Below are positions 1 to 7,797 of a stretch of 25,614 bases of DNA, piece by piece. The stretch's first letter is position 1, and every line of letters begins with the position of its first letter. The position numbers were made by a program, and so were the translations under genes. The stretch spans positions 1 to 25,614 of the forward strand of contig SVOX01000007.1 of NCBI GenBank assembly GCA_015066165.1. The letters are read 5' to 3'. Under the pieces are notes generated by a model, which made no database searches, was not told where the DNA came from, and was given only the letters and a program-made list of their open reading frames with translations. Source of the stretch: Oscillospiraceae bacterium. Lineage in GTDB: Bacteria; Bacillota; Clostridia; Oscillospirales; Acutalibacteraceae.

Positions 1-466
1 GGGGTTTGATTACAGCAACAATAAATACAACGTATATTTTGAGGCGGTGGTTGTAAACAACGAAACCACTGACCAAACGCTAAAACTTTTTACAGGTAGC
101 GGTGAGACAATTGAAAAAGCGGTTGATTTAATACAAAAACAATGCGCAAGACCGCTTTTGTTTTCTCATTGCGGGGTGATTGTGGTTGATAAAAAAATGC
201 CTCAAAAAAACTTTTTGGAGGTTTGCGATTTTTGTTATAAAGAGGAAGAAATAACCCTTTCGGCATATTATGTGACAGCCAACAACCCCAAAGAAATTTT
301 ATCGGCAAAACCGCTATCTTCGGTGAGTGTGGGTTACGATATTATGGGAATTTTAAAGCAAAACAGCAGTTTTGAAAACAGGTTTTTTGAAATAATTAAA
401 TCAAACTATAAAACAAGTTTGCCAATTATTACGAAAGGGAAGGAAGGGCTTTGCTTTGAAGGTTGA
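1..466 (+). CDS. Ger(x)C-like spore germination protein, N-terminal domain only (5' end outside window)
   Basis: The frame is open from the first bases of the window, so the true start lies upstream. The visible 154 residues match the N-terminal domain of GerAC/Ger(x)C proteins, the lipoprotein subunit of germinant receptors. The recognisable parts are a Y-N-V-Y-F-E strand, a 'GSGETIEKAVDLIQKQC' helix and 'LLFSHCGVIVVD', followed by an LP-x-I segment. Known Ger(x)C proteins are about 370 residues and continue into a C-terminal domain. Here the frame stops right after the LPIITKGKEG segment, and a GerAB-like gene begins 11 bases before the stop. The C-terminal domain is therefore absent, not merely out of view. 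The gene order C then B differs from the usual A-B-C or A-C-B order. A signal peptide and lipobox cannot be judged. The family assignment is fairly secure; the function as a working germination subunit is inferred. Confidence 0.72.
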   Translation, partial: GFDYSNNKYNVYFEAVVVNNETTDQTLKLFTGSGETIEKAVDLIQKQCARPLLFSHCGVIVVDKKMPQKNFLEVCDFCYKEEEITLSAYYVTANNPKEILSAKPLSSVSVGYDIMGILKQNSSFENRFFEIIKSNYKTSLPIITKGKEGLCFEG

Positions 467-1283
467 AAATAAGTACAACAAACTGCATTTTTTGGCGTTG
501 GCTTCGCTTTTTGTTTTGGGCAATGCTGTTATAACAGCACCGCAAAATATGGCAAACAAGTATAATTTTTTGGGTTATTTACTTTCTTGCGGTTTGGGTT
601 TTGGCGTTTGCTTTGTGGCGTATTTAATACCGTTTAACAAGTTAACAGCTGCGGTTTTCATCACGCTTTCACTTTTTTGCGTGGGAGACAGTTTTGTTAC
701 TTTTATTAAGTTTATAAAACAAAGTTTATTGCCTCAAATACCACCGCTTTTTATTGTGTTGCCCTTTCTGGCGCTTGTTTTATTTTTGAGTTTTAAAAGC
801 GAAAACGTGGTTTTTAAATTTTCGCTTTTTTCAATAGTTCCAACGGTTTTTATTATAATTTTATTTTTTGGCTCAACTGCTAAAGATTTTCGTTTTAGTA
901 ATATTTTTATTTATTCTTTTCCAAAAATAAGCCAACTTTCAAATCAGTTTATTTTTTATATAAAAAGTTTGGTTTTGCCCTGTTTTGTACTAACGTCTTT
1001 TGCTAAACTGCAAAAGTTTAAAAAGGGATTGTTAGCGGCGGGTTTGGGTTCTGGTTTTTTCCTTTTGGCATTAACAATACTAAACTCGGTTTTACTTTTT
1101 GGCATAGAGTTTTCGGGCAAATTAAATTATCCGTATTCTTCGGCGGGAAGTACTGTAACTTTTGGAAATTTATTCACACGTTTAGACGGGTTTTTATATT
1201 TCATTTTCCTTTGTTCTTGTGTTATTAAATGCGTGGTTGGAATTTACGTAATAAAAAAATCAAGGAGTTTATTCACTCCTTGA
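456..1283 (+). CDS. GerAB-like spore germination permease, short form
   Basis: This encodes 275 residues from a TTG start, preceded by AGGAAGG at about 441-447, and overlaps the upstream Ger(x)C-like gene by 11 bases (translational coupling). The protein is strongly hydrophobic with about eight predicted membrane segments. The C-terminal 'YPYSSAGSTVTFGNLFTRLD' stretch followed by a membrane helix resembles the F/YP...G.lf.RlD signature of GerAB-type permeases (APC superfamily), which help sense germinants in the spore inner membrane. Typical GerAB proteins have about 360 residues and ten helices, so this one is shorter by roughly two helices. The last codons lie inside the terminator hairpin that separates it from convergent pgeF. 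Pairing with a Ger(x)C-like gene supports the call. Whether it forms a functional receptor is unknown. Confidence 0.68.
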   Translation: MKVENKYNKLHFLALASLFVLGNAVITAPQNMANKYNFLGYLLSCGLGFGVCFVAYLIPFNKLTAAVFITLSLFCVGDSFVTFIKFIKQSLLPQIPPLFIVLPFLALVLFLSFKSENVVFKFSLFSIVPTVFIIILFFGSTAKDFRFSNIFIYSFPKISQLSNQFIFYIKSLVLPCFVLTSFAKLQKFKKGLLAAGLGSGFFLLALTILNSVLLFGIEFSGKLNYPYSSAGSTVTFGNLFTRLDGFLYFIFLCSCVIKCVVGIYVIKKSRSLFTP

Positions 1284-1292
1284 TTTTTATTT
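1253..1292. terminator. Bidirectional intrinsic terminator between gerAB-like gene and pgeF
   Basis: There is an 11-bp perfect stem, 1258-1268 (AATCAAGGAGT) with 1275-1285 (ACTCCTTGATT), and a 6-base loop. It is followed on the plus strand by a T-rich run (1284-1293) and on the minus strand by the T-run complementary to 1253-1259. The hairpin overlaps the last codons of the permease gene and lies immediately beyond the pgeF stop, so it can serve both convergent units. Confidence 0.85.
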
Positions 1293-2108
1293 TAATTCAA
1301 TTATAAGTCCCAAATTTCCACGCTTTCCGTTCGTGGCACGGTGGGAATGAAGTTCTTTAGCATTGCAACAGGTGCAAATATCTGAAAGGTCAATATTGCT
1401 TAACTTTAAACCTGCATTTAATAAAATTTGCTTATTGGCTTCTACAAGGTTTAACATATATTTTCCGTTTGGCTTTTTTTGAAAAATTTTGTCAATTTGC
1501 AAATAATCAAGTTTTATAAATTCTGAATATACAGGGTCGTCAACTTCGTAACAACACTTTGCTATACAAGGGCCAATACCTGCAATAATATCGCTTGGGT
1601 TACAGCCAAATTCCAAACTCATTTTTTCGACAGTTTTTTTGCCAATTTCTTTAACGGTACCACGCCAACCTGCGTGAGAAGTGGCAATAACTTTTTTTTG
1701 CGGGTCTAAAAAAATAAGCGGTGTGCAGTCAGCATATTGGGTTACAAGCGCCACGTTTTTTGTGGCGGTGATAAGACCGTCAATATCATTAAAAGATTCT
1801 TTGAAAACACCTGTACCGCAGTGTGATTTATCAACCACTTTAACGTTATTGGTATGGGTTTGACGGCTTAAAACTAAGTTGTTTATATCAACGTCTATAC
1901 AATTACATAAGCGTTTGTAATTTTCTAAAACGTTTTCCCTTTGGTCGCCACCTGTAAAACTTACGTTCATACTTGAATATATACCGGTGCTTACTCCACC
2001 TAAACGTGTGGAAAAAAGGTGATTTACAAGTCCCGTTTTTTCAAGTTTTGGAAAAGTTATATAGGTCACCGCATTGGCGGTATTTATTTTTAAATTGTTT
2101 GAAAACAT
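1287..2108 (-). CDS. pgeF: Laccase-domain purine nucleoside phosphorylase / YfiH family protein
   Basis: This encodes 273 residues, close to the usual family length. The zinc-binding/catalytic triad typical of YfiH/LACC1 proteins is visible: His85 in SRQTHTNN, Cys128 in YADCTP and His145 in TSHAGWRG, followed by 'IGPCIAKCCYEV'. The family was long annotated as multicopper polyphenol oxidase. Members act on purine nucleosides, and the E. coli homologue (PgeF) is reported to correct mis-incorporated L-Ser in peptidoglycan precursors. The ATG start has an AAGGAAA ribosome-binding site. The start lies three bases beyond the cpsB stop on the minus strand, so the two are co-transcribed. The C-terminal 'CTCC' region and the Arg-Gly segment near the end are also family-like. 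Family call is secure; substrate is inferred. Confidence 0.9.
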   Translation of the reverse strand: MFSNNLKINTANAVTYITFPKLEKTGLVNHLFSTRLGGVSTGIYSSMNVSFTGGDQRENVLENYKRLCNCIDVDINNLVLSRQTHTNNVKVVDKSHCGTGVFKESFNDIDGLITATKNVALVTQYADCTPLIFLDPQKKVIATSHAGWRGTVKEIGKKTVEKMSLEFGCNPSDIIAGIGPCIAKCCYEVDDPVYSEFIKLDYLQIDKIFQKKPNGKYMLNLVEANKQILLNAGLKLSNIDLSDICTCCNAKELHSHRATNGKRGNLGLIIELK

Positions 2109-2111
2109 AAA

Positions 2112-2831
2112 TCAGTTTCCTTTTTGTGTGATTTTTTGTAAAAATTCATTTGAGTTGCAAATTAGTTTTTCTTTATACTCGGCACCAAACCTTTTTTCAA
2201 TTATTTGAAGTGCTTCGCTTAATTGTGGCGGGCGGTGTTCTATGGAATGAGTATCGGTTCCAATAAACGTAATAATATTCATCTTAACAAGTTTTTTGAT
2301 TGCAAAATAGTGGCGAAAACTTAAAAAAGATGAAGCATTTACCTGAACTAAAATATTATTTTGCTTTATAAATTTTAGCAAATTTTTGTACCCTTTTACT
2401 TTGCGGTAACGTTCAAGATGGGCTATGATGGGGGTGATTTTAAGTGTATCTCTAAAATATAAAAGTTCTTTTTGAAAGCCAACGCCCAATTTGTTGAAGT
2501 TTGGTTCTATCAATATATAATCGCTGCCGCCAAGCGTTAGTTTTTCAAGACCGGACGCTTTACTTATTCCGCTATAATAGAATACTTCACTGCCTTTGTA
2601 AATATTCGGGACTTTTTGCGTTTGACATTCTTTTTGAAGTTCTTGAAAGTTTTTGCCTACTTTTTCTAAAAAGCCGTCAAGTGTATCAATTTGGGGATAA
2701 AAATGCGGTGTGGCTAAAACGTGAGTAATCCCTTGGGAGTACATCATTTTAAGCAAATTTATAGATTCCTTTAAATTTTTAGCGCCGTCATCCACCTTGT
2801 GTAATACGTGCGAATGAATATCAAAAAACAA
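2112..2831 (-). CDS. cpsB: PHP-family protein-tyrosine phosphatase (CpsB/YwqE/CapC type)
   Basis: This encodes 239 residues. The metal ligands of the PHP fold are in place: His6 and His8 in FDIHSH, a DDGA segment, His43 in ATPHFYP, Glu82, His138 in IIAHLERY, and Asp193/His195 in GTDTHS. The family dephosphorylates the tyrosine cluster of the cognate CpsD kinase using Mn ions, resetting polysaccharide assembly. The chosen start is TTG, preceded by AGAGGTGA, because it gives the family-typical M-x-D-I-H-S-H beginning. It lies downstream of cpsC-cpsD but is separated from cpsD by a strong terminator, and no good promoter is visible in the short gap. Expression may therefore depend on read-through. 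pgeF follows after three bases. Confidence 0.88.
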   Translation of the reverse strand: MFFDIHSHVLHKVDDGAKNLKESINLLKMMYSQGITHVLATPHFYPQIDTLDGFLEKVGKNFQELQKECQTQKVPNIYKGSEVFYYSGISKASGLEKLTLGGSDYILIEPNFNKLGVGFQKELLYFRDTLKITPIIAHLERYRKVKGYKNLLKFIKQNNILVQVNASSFLSFRHYFAIKKLVKMNIITFIGTDTHSIEHRPPQLSEALQIIEKRFGAEYKEKLICNSNEFLQKITQKGN

Positions 2832-2865
2832 AAAATCACCTCTTTTAATTGTGGTTTATTATTGC

Positions 2866-2894
2866 AAAAAACGGGAGAAAAGTTCTCCCGTTTT
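2866..2894 (-). terminator. Intrinsic terminator/attenuator after cpsD
   Basis: A 12-bp stem pairs 2868-2879 with 2883-2894 (core CGGGAGA/TCTCCCG) around a tight AAG loop. It lies two bases past the cpsD stop. On the minus strand it runs into a T-run (complement of 2866-2870) and on to the cpsB start. The symmetrical A/T flanks would let it work in both directions, but only minus-strand genes flank it. Confidence 0.82.
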
Positions 2895-2896
2895 AA

Positions 2897-3625
2897 TTAC
2901 TTATTTTCGTAAGAGTTGTTGTAACGATAAGAGTTATAGCGGTTTTTTGAATAATATCCGCCGCCTTTACCGCCTGAACCGTTAACAATGACACCGTCAA
3001 GTTCAATATCAAGAACTTTTAAACTGTCGTAAGCGTATTCAAATGCTTCGTACTTGGTAACGCCTGCACGGATAACCATAACGAGCGCTGAAGACTTTTG
3101 AGCAATAATCAAAGTATCTGAAACAACGTTAATAGGCGGTGTATCAAGAATAACGTAATCATATTGTTCTTCAAGTTGGCTTAAAAGATTATCAAAAGTT
3201 TCGGTACTGAAAAGTTCAGAAGGGTTTTTAACCTTTGATCCCGAAGTGATAACATCGAGATAGTTGTTGTAATGAATAACTACGTCGCTAATTGTGTTTT
3301 GACCTAAAAGTATATCCATACAACCCTTTTCGTTATTAAGTTTGGCTTTTTTGTGGATTGATGGCTTACGAGAGTCAGTATCAAGGATAACAACCTTTTT
3401 GTTTAATTGCGAAAGGGTAATAGCAATGTTAAGTGCGGTTGTAGATTTACCCTCGGCAGCGTTAGGGCTTGATATAGCCAAAATTTTACCGTTTGCCTTA
3501 GAAATAATTGAAATAAGGTTTGTTCTTAAGTTTTTGTAAGATTCAACAATAGCAAAAGGGGTTTTGTTAAGTTCGGTGTTTATGACCTTTTCACCAGATG
3601 TCTGTTTTGAAGATTTAATTGCCAT
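2897..3625 (-). CDS. cpsD: CpsD/CapB-family tyrosine kinase (BY-kinase cytoplasmic domain)
   Basis: This encodes 242 residues from ATG 3625. The open frame extends further upstream, but GGGAGG sits at the right distance from 3625 and the protein then begins as family members do. Walker A is 'SPNAAEGKST' (residues 53-62, Lys60), Walker A' is LDTDSRKPS (about 81-89), and the Walker B region is VILDTPP. The glycine-rich C-terminus ends in a tyrosine cluster (at least six Tyr in the last 20 residues), the known autophosphorylation zone that CpsB dephosphorylates. The protein is cytoplasmic and is activated by the membrane partner CpsC, whose gene overlaps it by 11 bases. Together they control the polymer length and export of a surface polysaccharide. 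The polymer itself is not encoded here. Confidence 0.9.
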   Translation of the reverse strand: MAIKSSKQTSGEKVINTELNKTPFAIVESYKNLRTNLISIISKANGKILAISSPNAAEGKSTTALNIAITLSQLNKKVVILDTDSRKPSIHKKAKLNNEKGCMDILLGQNTISDVVIHYNNYLDVITSGSKVKNPSELFSTETFDNLLSQLEEQYDYVILDTPPINVVSDTLIIAQKSSALVMVIRAGVTKYEAFEYAYDSLKVLDIELDGVIVNGSGGKGGGYYSKNRYNSYRYNNSYENK

Positions 3626-4385
3626 AGTAACTACCTCCCTTGTAATATGATTTTGCGTATTTGCCAGATTTGGCGGTTGCAAAATCTGGAATATCACCTA
3701 AAACAGGAATGTTGTATCTTTCTTTAAATTCTTCTTCAGATTCGATAGTTGTATTGAAGAGAGAAATTATATAAACCACAACAAATGCAAGTAAAGCGCC
3801 AACAAACATTGAAAGGGCAGTAGTTGACATTGTGCGTGGATAGGTTTTTGGAGCAGAACCGTCGCTTTCGGTTACACGGGTTTTGGCACCTGGTATGTAA
3901 TCGCTTATATGGTCGGGTGTGAGTTCCAAATATTTATTGGTAATTTCAACAACCTCTTTAGGATCGTTCATTTCAAATCTTACGTCAATAAACAAAGAGT
4001 AATTATCACGTTTGCTGATTGAAGCAAAACTTCTTAATTGGCCGGGTGAATATTTGCCGTTTAAGTTTTCTGAAAGTTCTTCGTAAATATCTTTAGTGGC
4101 AAGAGCATCAATAATTGTGTCTATAAGGTTGATTGATGCAGTAATATCAGAGTTGTTTACCTTGCTGTCTTCGGGGTATTGGCTGTTTGGTTTGTTATTA
4201 TCAAAATTTCCTTCCAAAATACCGCCGTTGGTAACAACAACCGAGCCGTTAGCGGCATAGCGTTCTTCCAAATGGAATTCGCAATAGCAAAATGCGCCAA
4301 CGCCAAATAAAATTGCGCAAAGTAGAATAATTAAAAAGTTTTTGACTATCAAGCGAAAGATATGGTAAATAGAAAACTCGTTCAC
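3615..4385 (-). CDS. cpsC: Wzz/CpsC-family polysaccharide chain-length and kinase-activator protein
   Basis: This encodes 256 residues from a GTG start at 4385, chosen because GAGGA lies five bases before it; longer upstream starts have no ribosome-binding site. There are two membrane segments, about residues 15-36 and about 190-213, flanking an extracellular domain. The C-terminus has the family-typical cytoplasmic tail with IPVLGDIPDF, which in relatives activates the CpsD kinase. The last codons encode a Tyr/Gly-rich tail and double as the cpsD ribosome-binding region. It is the first gene of the unit behind the promoter at 4436-4464. CpsC proteins regulate chain length in Wzy-dependent capsule or exopolysaccharide synthesis. 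There are no glycosyltransferase, flippase or polymerase genes alongside, so its target polymer must be encoded elsewhere. Confidence 0.85.
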   Translation of the reverse strand: MNEFSIYHIFRLIVKNFLIILLCAILFGVGAFCYCEFHLEERYAANGSVVVTNGGILEGNFDNNKPNSQYPEDSKVNNSDITASINLIDTIIDALATKDIYEELSENLNGKYSPGQLRSFASISKRDNYSLFIDVRFEMNDPKEVVEITNKYLELTPDHISDYIPGAKTRVTESDGSAPKTYPRTMSTTALSMFVGALLAFVVVYIISLFNTTIESEEEFKERYNIPVLGDIPDFATAKSGKYAKSYYKGGSYYGN

Positions 4386-4435
4386 AATAATCCTCATTTC
4401 TAAAAATAATTGGGTTTCATAACAACCCATCAAAT

Positions 4436-4464
4436 ATTATAACTTATATTTTAATATAAAGCAA
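4436..4464 (-). promoter_or_regulatory. SigA-type promoter for cpsC-cpsD
   Basis: Read on the minus strand: -35 TTGCTT (4464-4459), 17-base spacer, -10 TATAAT (4441-4436). The transcript leader then includes a small hairpin (GGGTT/AACCC, about 4411-4428) before the cpsC ribosome-binding site. Confidence 0.7.
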
Positions 4465-4471
4465 CAACTTT

Positions 4472-5248
4472 TTACAATAATTTTTCAAGTTTATTTAAGG
4501 AATCGAATATTTCACTTTTTTCTTTATAAGCGTTTTTATAAACTTCAATCATACAAGCGCCGTTGTAACGTCTGTCTTTAAGTGTTTTAACAAATTTTGA
4601 AAAGTCAAATTTTCCATTAAACGGCAATAAACAGTCCCCTGCAAGAGAGTGGTCGCTTATGTGAAAATGACGTATATTATCCCAAAATTCGTCTATCAAA
4701 CTAAATGGTTCATATCCCGAGCGGATAGATTGCTTTATATCAAGGCAAAATAACGCATCTTGACCTAAAATTTCACGCATAGAACGTAAAAATTCTATAT
4801 CACCCGAGCGGTAATTAACAACGTTTTCTTGTAGCACTGTAACGCCGTTTTTACGGGTTTGTTGGTTTAGCATCATATATTTTTCGCAATATTCATGGTC
4901 GGTTGTGAGCCCGTTGGGTTTTCCGCCGTGCAAGATTATATATTTTGCGCCAAGCGCTGCCGCTACTTCTGAATAACGGGCAAATTTTTGCAAAGATTCA
5001 CGAAATCTGCGTTCGTATTCTGAAAAAATCATAAAAGATTCAGCCAAAGACATTGTTGGGTGAATAGCGGTTATATTAAGCCCGTATTCGTGCTTGATAT
5101 CTAACAGTAAATCTAAAAATGACGGTTTTAATTCACTTTCGGCATTGAAGAAAATTTCAGTATTTTTTACACCTGATTTTCCAATTTCTTCAAGGGCAAC
5201 TTCGGTTTCGAGGGGGTATAGAGAAGCGGTTGATACGCCGATAATCAT
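4472..5248 (-). CDS. Sugar phosphate isomerase/epimerase-like TIM-barrel protein
   Basis: This encodes 258 residues of the xylose isomerase-like/AP endonuclease family 2 fold. The expected divalent-metal ligands are visible at barrel strand ends: Glu141 in LQENVV, Asp170 in CLDIKQ, His194/His196 in HFHISDH and Glu235 in MIEVYK; His107 is in ILHGG. Family members isomerise or epimerise sugars, inositols or hydroxypyruvate-like compounds, and the substrate cannot be read from sequence. The ATG start overlaps the rqcH stop in an ATGA arrangement, so it is the last gene of the yhaM-rqcH operon. It shares no obvious pathway with RqcH. No terminator is visible between it and the cps promoter downstream. 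Confidence 0.8.
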   Translation of the reverse strand: MIIGVSTASLYPLETEVALEEIGKSGVKNTEIFFNAESELKPSFLDLLLDIKHEYGLNITAIHPTMSLAESFMIFSEYERRFRESLQKFARYSEVAAALGAKYIILHGGKPNGLTTDHEYCEKYMMLNQQTRKNGVTVLQENVVNYRSGDIEFLRSMREILGQDALFCLDIKQSIRSGYEPFSLIDEFWDNIRHFHISDHSLAGDCLLPFNGKFDFSKFVKTLKDRRYNGACMIEVYKNAYKEKSEIFDSLNKLEKLL

Positions 5249-6897
5249 AGGTTTTCTCCCTTCGGTGTGACGTAAATTGTTTTGTTGGTGGTGTAAATAA
5301 CCATACCTGCTTTTGCACCGTGCGGTTTTTTAACGTACTTTATTGGTGTGTAGTCAACAGCCACGTTTGAAGAATTACGGGCTTTTGAATTTTCGGCAGC
5401 CAAGGTTGCGGCTTTTAGTATGGTTTCTTGCGATACTTCATTGCCGCCGCAAAACACCACTACGTGACTTCCGGCAATGTTTTTAACATGGAACCATAAA
5501 TCTTGTTTAGAAGCAAGAGAAGTGGTTAAAATGTCGTTTTGTTTATTATTTTTACCAACAAGAATTTTGTAACCTTCCTGTGATTCGTATTCTTTAAATT
5601 GGTTTTGGGTGTGCTTTTGCTTTTTTGCGGTATTTTGAGTTTTAATATATCCGCCTTCGGATAATTCTTCACGAATTTGTGCAATGTCGGCAAGTTCGGT
5701 TGCACGTTCAATACTGTCGAGCACCGTATCAAAATATGCTAATTCTTCACGGTCTTTTTGGGTTAACTCTTTTAGTGTTTGCTCGGCAGTATAGGTTTTT
5801 TTATATTCTTTAAAATACTTATTTGCGTTACTTTGCGGGGAAAGTGAAATATCAAGCGGAATACGAATGGTTTCCAGATTTTCGCTGTAGTAGTTTGGAA
5901 CTTCGGCAAAAGATGCACCCTTTTGAATGGAAAATAAATTCGCCTTAATAAGTTCACCGTAAATTCGCAAAGTTTCACGGTTTTTACATTTTTCAAGGTC
6001 GTAAAGACGTATTGACAACTTTTTTTGCGTTCGGTTTTTAAGATTATTTATAAGACGTAAAATATCACGTGCATTTGAATTTATGCGTAAACAGTTCTCT
6101 TTTTCGGTATAAAATTTATCAAGCAAAAGCGAGAAACTGTCAATTCTTTGGTTTTTAAATGCAGGACCGTATTGCAAAATCGGGGTGAACGTAAAATCAA
6201 ACGCAGTACCGTTTTGGTCCAAAATTAAAGTGGGGTTATATCCGCTTTTAAGGTCTTGTGTAATTTTTTCAAGTGTTGTAAAACCGCCTTCGATTTCACG
6301 GCATATAAGTGGTGAAAAACCGTCAACCGTTTTTAAAAGCGAACTGTTTTGTGCAACTTTTAAAATTTCATTAGCCGATACTTTTAAGGGGTTTAGTTTT
6401 TCTTGCTTTTCAGGAAGTTGGTATTTAGCACCCGGAAGAATAAGACGGGTTGCAGATTCTACGTCGCTTCGCTTTAAAGCGTCGATAATTTTACCTTCGT
6501 TCCCAACCAAAATTATATTTGCTTTACCGCCAATCAGTTCGCAAACAAGGCGTATTTCCACAATATCGCCCATTTCACTTGTGGCTGAAAATACAAAAAT
6601 CACTACTCTTTCAAGCGGGGGTTGAATTATATCAACCAAACGTGCATTTAAAAGATATTTTCGCATCAGCATACAAAACATTGGGGGAGTGGCAGGGTTT
6701 TCGTATTTGTTTTGGGTGAAATGCACTCTTTGAGAGCCCGATTTTGTAGAGATGAAAAGTTTTTCTTGAAAACCTTTTTTGCGCAACAAAAAGACCATCT
6801 CGTCACGTGACGGTTGGTAGATTTTATCAATATGGCTGTCGATAGCGGTTTTAAGTTCTTCGACAATTTTTAAGGTGAAAGCGCCGTCAAATGCCAT
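5245..6897 (-). CDS. rqcH: RqcH / NFACT-family ribosome quality-control protein (FbpA-like)
   Basis: This encodes 550 residues, typical for bacterial NFACT proteins. The NFACT-N domain starts with 'MAFDGAFTLKIVEELK', a central helical/coiled region spans roughly 280-420, and the C-terminal NFACT-R domain contains 'LWFHVKNIAGSHVVV' and 'KPHGAKAGMVIY'. RqcH binds stalled 50S subunits carrying peptidyl-tRNA and recruits tRNA-Ala to add alanine tails that mark the chain for degradation. Older names call it fibronectin-binding protein. At the position of the Asp-Arg pair needed for tailing in B. subtilis the sequence reads Glu96-Arg97 (QPPLERVV), a conservative change. The start lies just after the trmK stop, and the end overlaps the isomerase start. 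Confidence in the family is high. Confidence 0.93.
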   Translation of the reverse strand: MAFDGAFTLKIVEELKTAIDSHIDKIYQPSRDEMVFLLRKKGFQEKLFISTKSGSQRVHFTQNKYENPATPPMFCMLMRKYLLNARLVDIIQPPLERVVIFVFSATSEMGDIVEIRLVCELIGGKANIILVGNEGKIIDALKRSDVESATRLILPGAKYQLPEKQEKLNPLKVSANEILKVAQNSSLLKTVDGFSPLICREIEGGFTTLEKITQDLKSGYNPTLILDQNGTAFDFTFTPILQYGPAFKNQRIDSFSLLLDKFYTEKENCLRINSNARDILRLINNLKNRTQKKLSIRLYDLEKCKNRETLRIYGELIKANLFSIQKGASFAEVPNYYSENLETIRIPLDISLSPQSNANKYFKEYKKTYTAEQTLKELTQKDREELAYFDTVLDSIERATELADIAQIREELSEGGYIKTQNTAKKQKHTQNQFKEYESQEGYKILVGKNNKQNDILTTSLASKQDLWFHVKNIAGSHVVVFCGGNEVSQETILKAATLAAENSKARNSSNVAVDYTPIKYVKKPHGAKAGMVIYTTNKTIYVTPKGENL

Positions 6898-6898
6898 T

Positions 6899-7576
6899 TT
6901 AATTCTCCAATAAAATACTTACAAGTTGGTCGTTTATTGTTTTGTAAAACTTATATTCTTGCTGTTTTTGCTCAATTTTTTCAAGAGCAGTCATACACTC
7001 ATAAACTCTTTTTTGCTGTTTTTTTATGTATAAAATGCCTTCGTCTTTTGGTGTGATTTTGCCTATAAAATAAAACCACGGCGGTAAAGTTACCGCTTTG
7101 TTTACAAACTGCACCAGCATAATTGAATAAAGTTTTTTATTTTCGCTTACGGGGGTTTCGCTTTTTATTTCAAAACCGTTTGTTACCAAATATTCTCTTA
7201 AAACTTCGGCAGAGGTGGTGGGCTGCAAAATAAGGGTTAGGTTTTTGTCTTTTACCCAATTGCATTTCGAAATTATACCGGTTATTACTTCGCCGCCCAT
7301 ACCGGCAATAATAACGGTGTCAACTTCGGCTCTTTCCACCGCCGAAAGCCCGTCGCCAAGGCGAAGGGAGATATCTTTTATACCGCTTTGTTCAACGTTC
7401 TTTTTAGCGTTTTCAAGCGGTTTTTTATTGAGGTCGGTAGCAATTACCGATTTAGCAATATTATTACTTTTAAGAAAAATAGGAAGACGTGCGTGGTCTG
7501 TTCCAACATCACAAACCCTTGTACCTGACGGTACAAGGGAAGCAATTGTTTTAAGCCGTAAACTTAAATTAGTCAT
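6899..7576 (-). CDS. trmK: tRNA (adenine22-N1)-methyltransferase
   Basis: This encodes 225 residues. The Rossmann-fold methyltransferase motif I is 'VCDVGTDHARLP', followed by an acidic strand end ATDLNKKPLENA that would bind the SAM ribose. The IIAGMGGEVI segment is characteristic of the TrmK/YqfN family, and the C-terminal part is a helical coiled extension. The enzyme methylates N1 of A22 in the D-loop of Ser/Tyr-type tRNAs in Firmicutes. Its ATG overlaps the stop codon of the DUF1858 gene by one base (TAATG), so the two are translationally coupled. rqcH follows almost immediately, making this part of a translation-related cluster. Confidence 0.92.
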   Translation of the reverse strand: MTNLSLRLKTIASLVPSGTRVCDVGTDHARLPIFLKSNNIAKSVIATDLNKKPLENAKKNVEQSGIKDISLRLGDGLSAVERAEVDTVIIAGMGGEVITGIISKCNWVKDKNLTLILQPTTSAEVLREYLVTNGFEIKSETPVSENKKLYSIMLVQFVNKAVTLPPWFYFIGKITPKDEGILYIKKQQKRVYECMTALEKIEQKQQEYKFYKTINDQLVSILLEN

Positions 7577-7776
7577 TATTTGTTTTCAAAATATGCATTA
7601 AGTTTTTCAATTAATGCGTCACAGTCGGTTCCGTGAACCTGACATGCCTGTTCAATTGTTTCGCCACGTGAAGCGGGGCAACCAAGGCAGTGCATACCAA
7701 TTTCAAAAAAGTATTGCGCACAGCCGGTATCAATGTCTAAAACGTCGCCAATCAACATATCTTTTGTGATTTTCAT
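7576..7776 (-). CDS. DUF1858 domain small cysteine protein
   Basis: This encodes 66 residues with a strong AGGAG ribosome-binding site. The sequence fits the DUF1858 / hybrid-cluster-associated redox disulfide family: 'ITKDMLIGDVLDID', an aromatic FFEIGMHC segment, CxxC (Cys30/Cys33, in HCLGCP) and an ETIEQACQVHG helix. The family resembles the N-terminal domain of ScdA-type di-iron proteins and is thought to be redox-related, but its role is not established. The gene lies between yhaM (21 bases upstream) and trmK (one-base overlap). Additional Cys19 and Cys45 are present. Confidence 0.85.
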   Translation of the reverse strand: MKITKDMLIGDVLDIDTGCAQYFFEIGMHCLGCPASRGETIEQACQVHGTDCDALIEKLNAYFENK

Positions 7777-7797
7777 AATTTTTTTCTCCTTGAAGTT

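Noticed and set aside
3626..3697. Upstream extension of cpsD by 24 codons
   Set aside because: It would lie inside cpsC and lacks a ribosome-binding site; GGGAGG points to ATG 3625.
6185..6625. Plus-strand open frame of 146 codons within rqcH
   Set aside because: Antisense to the conserved NFACT-N region, with Ser/Pro-rich composition typical of a shadow.
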